DNA from: JAPLDA01 sp043787975
Lineage (GTDB): Bacteria; Bacteroidota; Bacteroidia; AKYH767-A; 2013-40CM-41-45
Assembly (NCBI GenBank): GCA_043787975.1
Contig: JAYVUK010000041.1
Span: forward strand, 19,862-83,861
DNA: 64,000 nt
Direction of reading: 5' to 3'
In this document: piece by piece, positions 1-9,473 of the stretch
How positions within the stretch are numbered: position 1 is the first letter of the stretch
Layout of the letters: the number at the start of each line of letters is the position of its first letter
Made by a program: the position numbers and the translations under genes
Notes under the pieces: generated by a model
The model's database searches: none
Seen by the model: only the letters and a program-made list of their open reading frames with translations
Told to the model about the DNA's origin: nothing

Positions 1-1
1 G

Positions 2-457
2 AAATCCAAACTCAGCGAGGTCTTGACCTGGAGTAACTGCCTGTTCTACGCCATTCGGGAGTATCTAAAAGGCGGCTATTTTATGATGAGGCGTTCCAAA
101 TATTATCCCGGTCCGCATTTCCTGCATGGCGAGAAGAAGGAAGATGGAACCATTAAGGTGACATCGTTTGTTCCTGATAATCCCAAAATCAGAGTGAGTC
201 CACCCGTCGTTTTTTCAGGACATGTCAAGGGTGGAGATGCAGAAACTAAACAAGAAAAGGACGAAACCCTTTATGTATATGGAAAGCAGCTCGAAGCTCT
301 CGATGAGGAAAATGCTAAACTGAAATCGGAAATTAAAGTAAGTAAAGAATTTCCTGACATCTCCTGGGAGAAATTCAAACACACCTTTAACCATCACCTG
401 AATAAGTTCGGCAAATCAATCTCGAATACAGCTAAAAAGAATTTGAAAAAGAATTAA
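2..457 (+). CDS. Hypothetical protein, 5'-truncated by the window edge
   Basis: The frame is open from base 2, so the true start probably lies outside the window. The earliest start codon inside is a TTG at 23, which I do not believe. I do not recognise the family. The N-terminal part is aromatic and basic, with WSNCLFYAIREYL and then MMRRSKYYPGPHFLHG. The C-terminal third is charged and probably helical or coiled coil (about residues 85-110), and the end is lysine-rich. There is no signal peptide or membrane segment in the visible part. It ends 45 nt before the AI-2E-type gene on the same strand. No function is proposed. Confidence 0.6.
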   Translation, partial: KSKLSEVLTWSNCLFYAIREYLKGGYFMMRRSKYYPGPHFLHGEKKEDGTIKVTSFVPDNPKIRVSPPVVFSGHVKGGDAETKQEKDETLYVYGKQLEALDEENAKLKSEIKVSKEFPDISWEKFKHTFNHHLNKFGKSISNTAKKNLKKN

Positions 458-502
458 TTTTACGAAGGCATAGAAAATTGTGTCACTCCGAAATTAAAAA
501 AA

Positions 503-1600
503 ATGAATGAACCACTTCGTCTTCCTTTCTATCTTAAGTTATCACAAATCATAATCGGAATACTTGCATTCTTTTTCATTCTGTATATCGGGCAGACCAT
601 TATTTTGCCGCTCCTTTATGCAGGCATTATCGCCATCCTGCTCAATCCGTTTGTGAACTTTATGATTCGGAAAAAAATAAATAAGGTTGTTGCGATAACC
701 ATTGCTGTAGTTTCCGCCATTGCAATAACTGCCGGTGTTATTTACATTATTCTTTCCCAGGTATCCATGTTCAGCGATACCTTTCCTATTTTGAAAGAAC
801 GGTTTACCGAAGCAAGTGATCAATTAATAAAATGGATTTCCGTGGAATTCAACATCAGGCCATCAAAAATTTATGCCTGGATAGCGAATACGGAAAAAGA
901 AACCATCAATAATATGGGAGGAGCTATCGGGCAAACACTTTCTACGATTACGGGTGTATTAATTATTGGTGTCCTGATCCCGGTCTATATTTTTATGATT
1001 CTTTTTTACAAGACGCTGTTGCTTGATTTTATTCGAAAGCTTTTTAGTGCAGCACATCATACTGCTGTCTTCGAAGTTCTGCATAATTCAAAAACAATTA
1101 TTCAAAGTTACCTGATCGGTCTTCTTTTTGAAGCAGCAATTATAGCCACACTCAATTCCATGGGATTATTAATTCTTGGAATTGACTATGCAATTATTCT
1201 CGGCATCATCGGTGCGTTATTGAATGTGATTCCTTACATTGGTGGAGTCATCGCGATTGCGTTGCCAATGATTATGGCATTTGTTACAAAGGGTTCTTCT
1301 TACGCTTTGTTCGTTCTGATCGTGTACCTCATCATACAATTTATAGATAATCATTTTATTATTCCGCGCATTGTGGCTTCTAAAGTAAAGATCAATGCTT
1401 TATTGTCTGTTGTTGTGGTCTTGATTGGAGGAGCATTGTGGGGAGTTCCCGGCATGTTTCTTTCTATTCCTTTAACAGCAATTCTCAAAGTTATATTCGA
1501 TCACATTGAACCGCTGAAACCGTGGGGATTTTTATTGGGAAATATTGTTCCAACATCCACAAAATATAAGTTACACTTTAAAAAGAAAGTCAACAAATAA
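503..1600 (+). CDS. AI-2E family transporter (YdiK/PerM-like permease)
   Basis: A 365-residue integral membrane protein of the AI-2E/PerM superfamily, whose members export small molecules or act as Na+/H+ antiporters. The substrate cannot be told from sequence. Paired hydrophobic helices lie at about residues 12-65 and one at 70-90. A soluble middle stretch (about 95-140) precedes a second membrane block (150-350). The family-typical stretch LGIIGALLNVIPYIGG is near residue 235, followed by QFIDNHFIIPRIV. The length is normal for the family. The ATG at 503 begins MNEPLRLPFY directly before the first helix. mlaE starts 10 nt downstream, so the two may share a transcript. Confidence 0.9.
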   Translation: MNEPLRLPFYLKLSQIIIGILAFFFILYIGQTIILPLLYAGIIAILLNPFVNFMIRKKINKVVAITIAVVSAIAITAGVIYIILSQVSMFSDTFPILKERFTEASDQLIKWISVEFNIRPSKIYAWIANTEKETINNMGGAIGQTLSTITGVLIIGVLIPVYIFMILFYKTLLLDFIRKLFSAAHHTAVFEVLHNSKTIIQSYLIGLLFEAAIIATLNSMGLLILGIDYAIILGIIGALLNVIPYIGGVIAIALPMIMAFVTKGSSYALFVLIVYLIIQFIDNHFIIPRIVASKVKINALLSVVVVLIGGALWGVPGMFLSIPLTAILKVIFDHIEPLKPWGFLLGNIVPTSTKYKLHFKKKVNK

Positions 1601-1610
1601 CTTATGTACC

Positions 1611-2450
1611 ATGCAAATAAATAATTCCATCACTAAGGTTAAAAGTTTCGCAACCGGAAAATCCGTTCAGCTCAGCGAGAAAACATTGGCAAAAAAACAA
1701 GAAGCCCACAGTTTTTTTTCAGGCATTGGGGATGTATTTTTATTCATCACTCAAATTATAAGGGAGACATTTTCTTTTGATTTTGAATTCAAAGAATTTT
1801 TGAGACAGTGTTATGTAATCGGAAATAAATCACTGCCGCTGATTGCGATCACAGGTGCCATTATGGGCGTTGTATTAACGATTCAATCACGTCCTGCTCT
1901 CGCAGAATTCGGAGCAGTTACCATGTTACCCGGAATGGTGGCAGTATCGATTATCCGGGAAATAGGTCCTGTTATTACGGCCTTGATTTGCGCCGGCAAA
2001 ATCGGTTCGGGCATGGGCGCTGAATTGGGTTCGATGAAAGTGACGGAGCAGATTGATGCGATGGAGGTGTCTGCAACAAATCCCATAAAATTTCTTGTTG
2101 TGACGCGCGTCATCGCTTCAACCCTGATGCTGCCCATCCTCGTATTATTTGCCGATGCATTCGGACTATTCGGAAGCTGGGTAGGTGTAAATATAAAAGG
2201 AGAAGTAAACCTGGTGTTATTTTTTTCGCAGGCATTCGGATCCATTGATTTCATGGATTTCTTTCCCGCACTTATAAAAACTTTTTTCTTCGGAGCTGTC
2301 ATCGGCACTATAGGATGCTATAAAGGATACACTGCCGGAAAAGGAACTGAGAGTGTTGGACTCGCTGCAAATTCTGCTGTAGTCATGGCTTCTCTCATGG
2401 TCATTGTTGTGGATATGATTGCTGTACAGATAACGGATATGCTGCAATGA
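1611..2450 (+). CDS. mlaE: MlaE-type lipid ABC transporter permease
   Basis: Permease subunit of an Mla/Mce-type ABC system, which moves phospholipids between the inner and outer membranes. I start it at the ATG at 1611 (MQINNSITK), not at the in-frame codon at 1545, because the latter overlaps the previous gene by 56 nt. That gives 279 residues, slightly longer than the usual 250-260 because of a polar N-terminal tail. The family signature is clear: REIGPVITALICAGKIGSGM, followed by AELGSMKVTEQIDAMEV. Its TGA overlaps the ATG of mlaF at 2447, which implies translational coupling. Confidence 0.93.
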   Translation: MQINNSITKVKSFATGKSVQLSEKTLAKKQEAHSFFSGIGDVFLFITQIIRETFSFDFEFKEFLRQCYVIGNKSLPLIAITGAIMGVVLTIQSRPALAEFGAVTMLPGMVAVSIIREIGPVITALICAGKIGSGMGAELGSMKVTEQIDAMEVSATNPIKFLVVTRVIASTLMLPILVLFADAFGLFGSWVGVNIKGEVNLVLFFSQAFGSIDFMDFFPALIKTFFFGAVIGTIGCYKGYTAGKGTESVGLAANSAVVMASLMVIVVDMIAVQITDMLQ

Positions 2451-3229
2451 AGAACTCAGAGGCAGATACATTATCCAATGTTTCAAACGGCAGTACTGAT
2501 GCTTCCGTAATGATTGAAATTAATAATTTAAAAAAAAGCTTTGGCACGCAGGATGTTTTAAAAAATGTTTCTTTAAAACTTTTTACAGGTGAAAATCTAG
2601 TCGTGCTCGGCAAATCGGGAACAGGAAAGTCGGTCTTAATAAAATGCATTGTACGTCTACTCGAACCTGACGGAGGAACAATTCATGTGCTTGGTAACAA
2701 TGTCGGATCACTGAGAAGAAAAGCACTCGGAGAACTAAGGCAAAAAATTGGTTTTCTCTTTCAGAGCGGAGCCTTGTACGATTCAATGACGGTAAAACAA
2801 AACCTGGAATTTCCTCTGCGGAGAATCAAAAAAAACATGCCGGAAAAGGAAATGGACGAAAAAATAAAGCAGGCGTTGGAAAATGTTGGACTTGCCCATG
2901 CATTGAATAAGATGCCATCTGAGCTTTCGGGTGGAATGCGTAAACGCATCAGCTTAGCAAGAACCATTGTTGTGGACCCTTTGATAATGCTATATGACGA
3001 ACCCACTACAGGGCTTGACCCCGTAACATCGGATGAAATAAGTGCCCTCATTAATGATATTCAGAAAAAATATAAAACTTCCTCTATCATTATCACACAC
3101 GACATCGAATGCGCACGCGCAACTGCACAACGTGTTATCATGCTTCAGGATGGTGAAGTGTATGCTGAGGGAAAAATTGACCAATTCGAAAAGTCAGATG
3201 ACCCCATGATAAAATCATTTTTCAAATAA
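2447..3229 (+). CDS. mlaF: MlaF-type lipid ABC transporter ATPase
   Basis: ATP-binding subunit that powers the MlaE permease in the inner membrane. Visible motifs are the Walker A GKSGTGKS (near residue 57), the Q-loop around FLFQSGALYDSMTV (which matches the MlaF subfamily), the signature LSGGMRKR, the Walker B IMLYDEPTTGLDP and the switch histidine in ITHD. It is 260 residues long, normal for the family. An extra N-terminal tail of about 22 polar residues precedes the core, which begins IEINNLKKSF. The start codon overlaps the mlaE stop, and mlaD follows after a 69-nt gap. Confidence 0.94.
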   Translation: MKNSEADTLSNVSNGSTDASVMIEINNLKKSFGTQDVLKNVSLKLFTGENLVVLGKSGTGKSVLIKCIVRLLEPDGGTIHVLGNNVGSLRRKALGELRQKIGFLFQSGALYDSMTVKQNLEFPLRRIKKNMPEKEMDEKIKQALENVGLAHALNKMPSELSGGMRKRISLARTIVVDPLIMLYDEPTTGLDPVTSDEISALINDIQKKYKTSSIIITHDIECARATAQRVIMLQDGEVYAEGKIDQFEKSDDPMIKSFFK

Positions 3230-3298
3230 AATTAATTCATTCATCAACTGCTTGCGAACAACAGGACAAATTCGCTAACTAAATAATCACAAATTAAA

Positions 3299-4051
3299 AT
3301 GGATACTCAATCATTAAAATTTAAAATAAGGCTAGGGTTGTTTGTTGCAGGAGGATTTGCACTTTTACTCATCGCTATATTCCTCATTGGAAGGCAAAAG
3401 AATTTATTCAACCCCGTGTTCAAACTGACTACGACCTTTTACAGCGTAAGCGGATTGCAGGTCGGCAACAACATTCGTTTTTCAGGAATCAATGTTGGAA
3501 CAGTGGATAACATAACCATCATCAATGATTCCACCGTGCAGGTTGAAATGATTATAAAAAAAAATGTACAGCAATTTATTAAGACAGATTGCGAAGTCGC
3601 AATTGGCTCCGAAGGAATTATCGGTGACAGGGTTTTAATTATTACACAAGGCAGTTCAAATGCTCACAAAGTAAAGGAAGGGCAATCGCTTTCTTCAATT
3701 GAACCTGTTGAAACAGATGCCATCATGGCAAGCTTGCAGGTATCTGCAGGCAATGCAGAAATTATTACTGCCCAGCTGGCTGAAATCATGATTAAGATCA
3801 ACAATGGAAACGGAACGCTAGGAAGACTGATACAGGATTCTACCATCGCGGAAAATATTAGCCAGACTATAAAGAACCTTAAAACAAGTACGAAGGGCCT
3901 GGATGAAAATATGAAAGCTGCAAAAAGCAATTTTCTTTTGAAGGGCTACTTTAATAAGAAAGGAAGAGAAGCTGCAAAACTTAAAAAAGAAGAAGAAAAG
4001 AAAAAGGAAAAGGAAGAGAAGGAAAAACAGAAAAGTGAAAATATTAAATAA
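3299..4051 (+). CDS. mlaD: MlaD/MCE family lipid-binding protein
   Basis: Substrate-binding MCE subunit of the lipid transporter, anchored in the inner membrane with its MCE domain in the periplasm. A single N-terminal transmembrane helix lies at about residues 12-30. The MCE core follows, with YSVSGLQVGNNIRFSGINVG near residue 47 and GSEGIIGDRVLII near residue 101. The C-terminal tail is unusually charged, a Lys/Glu-rich stretch over the last 35 residues whose role is unknown. It is 250 residues long. The stop codon shares one base with the start of the following hydrolase gene, so this is probably one operon with mlaE and mlaF. Confidence 0.92.
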   Translation: MDTQSLKFKIRLGLFVAGGFALLLIAIFLIGRQKNLFNPVFKLTTTFYSVSGLQVGNNIRFSGINVGTVDNITIINDSTVQVEMIIKKNVQQFIKTDCEVAIGSEGIIGDRVLIITQGSSNAHKVKEGQSLSSIEPVETDAIMASLQVSAGNAEIITAQLAEIMIKINNGNGTLGRLIQDSTIAENISQTIKNLKTSTKGLDENMKAAKSNFLLKGYFNKKGREAAKLKKEEEKKKEKEEKEKQKSENIK

Positions 4052-4911
4052 TGATGTTGACACAAAATATAAAAACCATGCGAACAACCGGGAATGATAT
4101 TGAAATTAATATAAATGGAGTTACACTATGTTATGACGATATCGGAGAGGGAAGTGTTCCTGTTATTTTCATCCACGGATTCCCCTTTGATAAGTCGATG
4201 TGGAAACCTCAGCTGGATTTTCTACAATCATCACAGCGCGTAATTGCTTTGGATATGCGCGGATTTGGAAAATCAACACGTGGTAACTTCAAAGCAAGTA
4301 TTTCATTGGTTGCAGATGATTTAATCCAATTCATGGATGCCCTCGAAATTGATAGTGCCGTAATTTGTGGTTTATCGATGGGAGGATACGTTGCATTGAA
4401 TGCACTAAACAGGTATCCCGAAAAGTTTAATGCGATTATTCTAAGTGATACTCAATGCATCGCTGATTCTGCTGAAGCCCGGGAGAAACGTTTTAAAACC
4501 ATTCAGCAAATTGAAGCAAATGGTTTGCATGAATTTGCAGAAGGGTTTGTAAAAAATATTTTCTGCAAGGATTCACTCGCAACCAAAACAGAACTTCTTG
4601 ACAGGATAAAAAATATTATTTTATCAACGGAACCGCAAAGCATTACAGAAACATTGGTTGCTCTTGCTGAACGTTCGGAAACTTGTTCCATCTTAAATTC
4701 GATTTCCATTCCGGCCTTGATACTCTGTGGTTCTGAAGATGTCATAACTCCACCCGCACAGTCTGAATTTCTGAAGGATAATATTAAAAATTCAGAATGG
4801 CATCGGATTGATCATGCCGGACATATGACAAACCTTGAACAGCCAGATGAATTCAATAAACATGTGAAAAAATTTATATCCGGTTTTCTGAACAAACCAA
4901 TTGCTTTTTGA
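4051..4911 (+). CDS. Alpha/beta hydrolase
   Basis: An alpha/beta-hydrolase fold enzyme; the substrate is unknown. The oxyanion region HGFPFDKSMW is near residue 42. The nucleophile elbow GLSMG is at about 107-111, with Ser109 catalytic. The acid is in CGSEDVITPP and the histidine in DHAGHMTNLEQP, so the triad is complete. The best-known relatives with this pattern are 3-oxoadipate enol-lactonase-like and general esterases. No other catabolic genes are near, so I do not assign a specific reaction. The start is uncertain: ATGs lie at 4051, 4054 and 4078, and the last (MRTTGNDIEI) is nearest the conserved core. Confidence 0.88.
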   Translation: MMLTQNIKTMRTTGNDIEININGVTLCYDDIGEGSVPVIFIHGFPFDKSMWKPQLDFLQSSQRVIALDMRGFGKSTRGNFKASISLVADDLIQFMDALEIDSAVICGLSMGGYVALNALNRYPEKFNAIILSDTQCIADSAEAREKRFKTIQQIEANGLHEFAEGFVKNIFCKDSLATKTELLDRIKNIILSTEPQSITETLVALAERSETCSILNSISIPALILCGSEDVITPPAQSEFLKDNIKNSEWHRIDHAGHMTNLEQPDEFNKHVKKFISGFLNKPIAF

Positions 4912-4978
4912 CAAATGCCTCATTGCGTGTTACCTGTTTTGGAAGAATAACGGTTGAATTCAAAACCATTTATTAAGC

Positions 4979-6811
4979 ATGTGGCGCAAACTAATCTTCT
5001 TACTTTTTTTAGCAGGTATCAATAGTTCTGCTGTATTTGCTCAGAATGAACCAATCAAAAGAGACTCGGCGAAAGTATACAGGGATATCGAAAAATTTTC
5101 AAAAAAAAGGAAGAGTACAAATTTTCTCTATCAATTTTTTTTCAAACCTGTTAAAGCTGAAACAGGACCCATAACGAAGAAAAAAAATAGGAAGCCGGGC
5201 CGGAAACCTTATAGCTACTTTGAAGGAAAAATAATCAGGCACATTTCCATTGTTACAATGGATCCGTTTGGATATAATTTGGAGGATACGGCTTTTACCA
5301 CACAAAACTTTCTGTATAAAGCCGGAAACTCATTGCATATAAAAACATTACCGATTACAATTAGAAATCTATTGCTGATAAAAAAGAATGAACCGTTTGA
5401 TTCGTTGCTTGTTAAAGAATCTGAACGACTGATACGTTCGCAAAAATATGTCCATGAAGTTTTCTTTTATCCTATACTGACGAAAGCTAAGTCTGATTCC
5501 GTGGATATTTTTATTCATGTTCTTGATGAATGGAGTATCATACCGGATGCAGGGATTTCCGCAACCCATCTTGAATTTGATTTGACGGAAAATAATTTTC
5601 TCGGAACAGGACACCGGTTACAAAATGATTTTGTCTGGAATCACACGAACGGAAGGAATACAAATAAGGCCATTTATTACATTCCTAATATTCACAATAC
5701 ATACATCAATTCAGGTTTGCAGTATAGTATGGATGAAAATGGCGGGACCATTAAAAGCCTGGTAATTGACCGTCCATTTTTTTCAACTTTTGCGAAGTGG
5801 GCTGCTGGCATTTCACTCATTGAACAATTTCGCAGAGATTCCATTACTCTTCCTGATTCTTCTCGTATGTTACAAAATTTCAGAATTTTTTCGGAAGATT
5901 ATTGGGCAGGAAAATCCTGGCGGATATTCAAAGGTAATTCTGAAGATGACCGCACTACCAATTTAATTTTGTCAGGACGTTACATACGAAATCACTATAT
6001 CGAAAAGCCGGAGGAACGGTATGATACAGTACATGCCTTTGCCGGCGATAAATTTTACCTCTCATCAATTGGGATTTCAACAAGGAAATATATCCAGGAT
6101 AAATATGTCTTTAATTATGGAGTTGTTGAAGACGTTCCTATAGGAAGAGTATATAATCTTACGGGCGGATACCAGGTTAAAATCAATTCGATCCGTTGGT
6201 ATCTTGGTTTTCGGTATGCAAAAGGAAATTATTATGACTGGGGATATTTAAGCACTAGTTTAGAATATGGAACCTTTATTCATTCGTCGCATTTCGAACA
6301 AGGAACTTTTACAGCAAGTGCTGATTATTTTACGGGCATCATCGAAATCGGGAAATGGAAATTCCGGCAGTTTATTAAACCTCAGTTTACATTTGGTATT
6401 GACCGTTTGCAAGGAGATGCTTTGTCGATCAATGAGAATGTGGGAATCAGGGGCTTCAACAGCACTGAGTTGACCGGCAAGGATAAAATAATATTTACGC
6501 TTCAAACACAATCGTATTCGCCATGGTCAATAGTAGGATTTAAGTTCGGTCCCTATCTCATTTATTCTGCTGCCATGCTGAGTACTGAACATGCCGGTTT
6601 CAGATACAGCAGGTTGTATTCACAGTTTGGCCTTGGAGTGCTTATTAAAAATGAGTTTCTTGTTTTCGGCACGTTCCAGGTCTCTGTTGCATTTTATCCT
6701 CTTATTCCCGGAGTTGGAAATAATATTTTCAAATACGATCCGGATAAAACAAGCGATTTTGGTTTCCGTGATTTCGGTATTCCTAAACCGGCAACAATAG
6801 TCTACCAATAG
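4979..6811 (+). CDS. BamA/TamA-like outer-membrane protein with POTRA-like region
   Basis: A 610-residue envelope protein. A signal peptide ends near AVFAQ (residue 22). A basic linker (about 40-75) is followed by a POTRA-like region (about 80-190) that ends SVDIFIHVLDEWSIIP. The rest alternates aromatic and polar residues in short strands, with NNFLGTGHRLQ, as in BamA/TamA-type 16-strand barrels. The C-terminus ends in TIVYQ rather than a terminal aromatic residue. It may be an accessory outer-membrane assembly or transport protein. It is probably not the essential BamA, because it seems to have only one POTRA-like unit. It is separated by 67 nt from the hydrolase gene upstream. Confidence 0.75.
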   Translation: MWRKLIFLLFLAGINSSAVFAQNEPIKRDSAKVYRDIEKFSKKRKSTNFLYQFFFKPVKAETGPITKKKNRKPGRKPYSYFEGKIIRHISIVTMDPFGYNLEDTAFTTQNFLYKAGNSLHIKTLPITIRNLLLIKKNEPFDSLLVKESERLIRSQKYVHEVFFYPILTKAKSDSVDIFIHVLDEWSIIPDAGISATHLEFDLTENNFLGTGHRLQNDFVWNHTNGRNTNKAIYYIPNIHNTYINSGLQYSMDENGGTIKSLVIDRPFFSTFAKWAAGISLIEQFRRDSITLPDSSRMLQNFRIFSEDYWAGKSWRIFKGNSEDDRTTNLILSGRYIRNHYIEKPEERYDTVHAFAGDKFYLSSIGISTRKYIQDKYVFNYGVVEDVPIGRVYNLTGGYQVKINSIRWYLGFRYAKGNYYDWGYLSTSLEYGTFIHSSHFEQGTFTASADYFTGIIEIGKWKFRQFIKPQFTFGIDRLQGDALSINENVGIRGFNSTELTGKDKIIFTLQTQSYSPWSIVGFKFGPYLIYSAAMLSTEHAGFRYSRLYSQFGLGVLIKNEFLVFGTFQVSVAFYPLIPGVGNNIFKYDPDKTSDFGFRDFGIPKPATIVYQ

Positions 6812-6835
6812 GAGCTATTTTTCTGATAAGCTGGA

Positions 6836-7696
6836 TCAGTTTAAAGAAATAGAAATTGTTGGCGGACTAATGGACGTAACATTGATACGGTGTCTTTTTT
6901 CTTCGTGAAGATCCACAACCCAGTTGCCGACAAAAAAACCTACCCCGGCTCCTACGAGTTCATCCGATACCCAGTGCTTGTCCTGGTAAATACGTGAGAA
7001 CAATGTGAAACCCGCTGGCACGTAAGCTAAAATTTTTACCAAGTCAGACTTAGCATGTCTTGACATGACAGTTGAAAGTGCAAATGCGCTTGTTGAATGC
7101 CCGCTTGGGAAAGAGTTATGGTCAGTATTTATACCTGCGAACGGATGAATTGATCGAGCTCCTTCATTCGTATACGGTCTTGCTCTTCCAACTGTCATTT
7201 TTAATAACACGGTAACTGTTTCTGAATATAAGCCTGCCTGCAACAGCTCAATGGTTATTTTTTTTGCAGCCGTATCACCGGCAATCAGTCCGTATACACC
7301 GAAGACCGCTGCGACCCCTATGATAGAATACCCTTCTCCGTATATTCTGCCGCCTTCAACCGCAACACTGTGGTAATATTTTTGGTCGCCCTGCGTGGCA
7401 TTACGAAGTGGTTGATCAGCAAAGGTTAGTAAGAATGTTCCGCCAGCCAGTCCACCGAGATAAAGCCAGTCTTTTCCCTTCCACCTGAGAGGCTGTTTCA
7501 CAAATAATAATGTCTCACGTCCGAATTGAGATATACTGTATAATTTTTTAGCTTGTTTCCTTTCAGTCTTCGTTTCCGGTGCAACATCTACTTTCCCTTT
7601 CGTTCCCGGTATGGTATCTTTCTTTGTATCCTGCGCGACTGCAGAAAATTGAAAGATGCTGACGAAAAGAAGTGATATCAAGAGCCTGTTCAACAT
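6836..7696 (-). CDS. PAP2-superfamily phosphatase with signal peptide
   Basis: A type 2 phosphatidic-acid phosphatase-like enzyme. It probably removes phosphate from lipid phosphates or isoprenyl pyrophosphate on the periplasmic face. All three active-site motifs are present: K166-x6-R173-P174 in KMTVGRARP, PSGH at 197-200, and S234-R235-x5-H241-x3-D245 in SRIYQDKHWVSD. A signal peptide ends near VAQ (residue 22). Hydrophobic segments lie at about 78-93, 123-140 and 223-235. It converges with the BamA-like gene, leaving only 24 nt between the stops. The DUF3943 gene upstream on the same strand is 46 nt away, so the two may be cotranscribed. Confidence 0.92.
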   Translation of the reverse strand: MLNRLLISLLFVSIFQFSAVAQDTKKDTIPGTKGKVDVAPETKTERKQAKKLYSISQFGRETLLFVKQPLRWKGKDWLYLGGLAGGTFLLTFADQPLRNATQGDQKYYHSVAVEGGRIYGEGYSIIGVAAVFGVYGLIAGDTAAKKITIELLQAGLYSETVTVLLKMTVGRARPYTNEGARSIHPFAGINTDHNSFPSGHSTSAFALSTVMSRHAKSDLVKILAYVPAGFTLFSRIYQDKHWVSDELVGAGVGFFVGNWVVDLHEEKRHRINVTSISPPTISISLN

Positions 7697-7742
7697 GAGA
7701 GCAATTTCGGGTTAATAATCCAACATTCCATTTAATGGCAAT

Positions 7743-9305
7743 TTAATTATAATGTCCACGTCTTTGTTTGTCTTCAAAATAAAACGCCAGGAAAACTTTC
7801 TGTTCAGTTCTGCTTATTTGAACAACGGGGAAATCCGGCGCGTGGATGTCGTTGTAATAAAATGCCTCTTCAAATCCGATGTTCAGGTTTCTGATGAGAG
7901 TGACAGTAATTCTCGGTTTGGTAATGAGAATGAAATTTTCCTCCTTCAACCCGACATAACTGTGAATCCAGTAATAATAAGCAACGAAGGTTGCGGTGGC
8001 TATTTTTCCAATGTTTACAGTACTTTCAAATTTTCCTTCCAATCCACCGCCGAAATTATAATCCCTGAATTGAGAAGTATCCGGTCCGTACTTCGTACTG
8101 CTTCCGGCAAAGGGAACAGCTGCCAGATGGAAGGATGTATACAAATTAGATTTTGAATTTTTTTCTACAGGGAATTTAGTAACGATTCCTCCGCCAAATC
8201 CGATTGTACCTAACTCAAACGTATTGTTGTCCCAGTAATCATAATACTGAAAAGCTCCAATCAGCATGGCTTTATCTCCGGAGTCGGATTGAAAATTATG
8301 TCCGGTTAAAATTCCATACCCCGTGATGTTATCCAACACTTTTCTACCCGCCCCCAGGCGAAAATCAATGCGGAACTTGAAAAAATCAAACGGTTTACGC
8401 GTCCTGTTTTCAAACGGATTTCCATAATCAAGTTGTAGATTCAGAATTTCATTTGTAGTTCCTTTTGATAAAACATCTTTTGCCCCTGAATTGTCAACGT
8501 TTTCAGCACCGGCATACAATGTTACATTCAATGGCTCTTTCTGGTACACTTCCTTGTTCAGTTTCCTGAATGTTTTTCCCTGTAAAATTCTATTGAATCC
8601 TCTTACAGGATCAATGATACCAGCTGCCACTTCGCGAAACGCGCGCTGCATACCGTGTGCACGATCATCCAGGATATTTGAACTTACCCTGTAAAAAATT
8701 TCGCCAAGAAATGCTCCGTTGACAGGCGTATTGATAATGTCATTGTAAGAAGGCAACGTGTTTTCTCCGAAATATTCCCACATCAAACTTCCTCCCAAAG
8801 CAAAAGGAAATGATTGCAAGTATGAATATCCATTTGAACGGGCAGTATTAAAAGTCATGGTACCGGAGTATGGGTGCCCGACGAAATTAATTCCAAAACG
8901 ATCAGTATCCCATTCCCATCCTGTTTTAATATTGTGCTTCCATGTATCTAAACTAACCTGGGTTGAAAAATCATATTTGAATAGAAACCGATCCATAGAA
9001 AACACAGTCAAGTTGCATCCAAAAACTTCAACGATGGGTACCCAAAGTGGATATTTCTTGTTGTATAAAGTATCATCATTCAGCAAGTCACCGTATTTGT
9101 TTTGTACCGTAGTATCAACAAGTACCTTTTTGGGTTCACTTCCAGTGGAATCTGAATGGAGTTCTTCCTTTTCTTTTTTGATCTCCTTTAGCTGTTTATT
9201 CTCGTTTCCCCTCGCCGGATGTATGGTATCAGGATTGGCAACATTTTGTGCCTGAATCAAGATGCTGAAAAAAAATAAACATGCAAAAATGTAAAACGTC
9301 TTCAT
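7743..9305 (-). CDS. DUF3943-type predicted outer-membrane protein
   Basis: A 520-residue secreted protein with a signal peptide ending at ILIQAQ (residue 20) and a charged Lys/Glu linker to about residue 60. The core has the DUF3943 look: NTARSNGYSYLQSFPFALGG and WEYFGENTLPSYNDI, with a following stretch in which DPVRGFNRI is clear. The C-terminal half consists of alternating beta strands, as in an outer-membrane barrel. The molecular function of this family is unknown. It sits upstream of the PAP2 gene, which could suggest a shared envelope role. A 43-nt element at 9420-9462 upstream is nearly repeated before the DUF748 gene. Confidence 0.8.
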   Translation of the reverse strand: MKTFYIFACLFFFSILIQAQNVANPDTIHPARGNENKQLKEIKKEKEELHSDSTGSEPKKVLVDTTVQNKYGDLLNDDTLYNKKYPLWVPIVEVFGCNLTVFSMDRFLFKYDFSTQVSLDTWKHNIKTGWEWDTDRFGINFVGHPYSGTMTFNTARSNGYSYLQSFPFALGGSLMWEYFGENTLPSYNDIINTPVNGAFLGEIFYRVSSNILDDRAHGMQRAFREVAAGIIDPVRGFNRILQGKTFRKLNKEVYQKEPLNVTLYAGAENVDNSGAKDVLSKGTTNEILNLQLDYGNPFENRTRKPFDFFKFRIDFRLGAGRKVLDNITGYGILTGHNFQSDSGDKAMLIGAFQYYDYWDNNTFELGTIGFGGGIVTKFPVEKNSKSNLYTSFHLAAVPFAGSSTKYGPDTSQFRDYNFGGGLEGKFESTVNIGKIATATFVAYYYWIHSYVGLKEENFILITKPRITVTLIRNLNIGFEEAFYYNDIHAPDFPVVQISRTEQKVFLAFYFEDKQRRGHYN

Positions 9306-9419
9306 TTAACAGGGAGGCTCTCTTTGTTGAATTGCTGTAAGAACTCGAAAATAATTCGAAACAGATTTTTTAGTGATACATTAACTCTATGCAGCAAAGG
9401 TCAACTATCTTTCATTCAA

Positions 9420-9462
9420 AAGTGTTACACAATTCCGCAAAAAAGTTACATGTTTCACACAT
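9420..9462 (-). promoter_or_regulatory. Upstream element shared with the DUF748 gene (copy A)
   Basis: This 43-nt stretch lies 115-157 nt upstream of the DUF3943 start. It matches 36 of 43 positions at 11866-11908, which lies upstream of the next minus-strand gene. On the minus strand both copies contain TGTGTGAA, then CATGTAACTTTTTT, then TGTAA-ACTT. Between this copy and the gene is a weak -7-like CCTTTG. A regulatory role is inferred from position and conservation only. Confidence 0.5.
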
Positions 9463-9473
9463 CTAATAGTGTA

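Noticed and set aside
8758..9255. A 165-residue open frame on the plus strand inside the DUF3943 gene
   Set aside because: It is antisense to a gene with a signal peptide and family motifs; the translation shows no domain.
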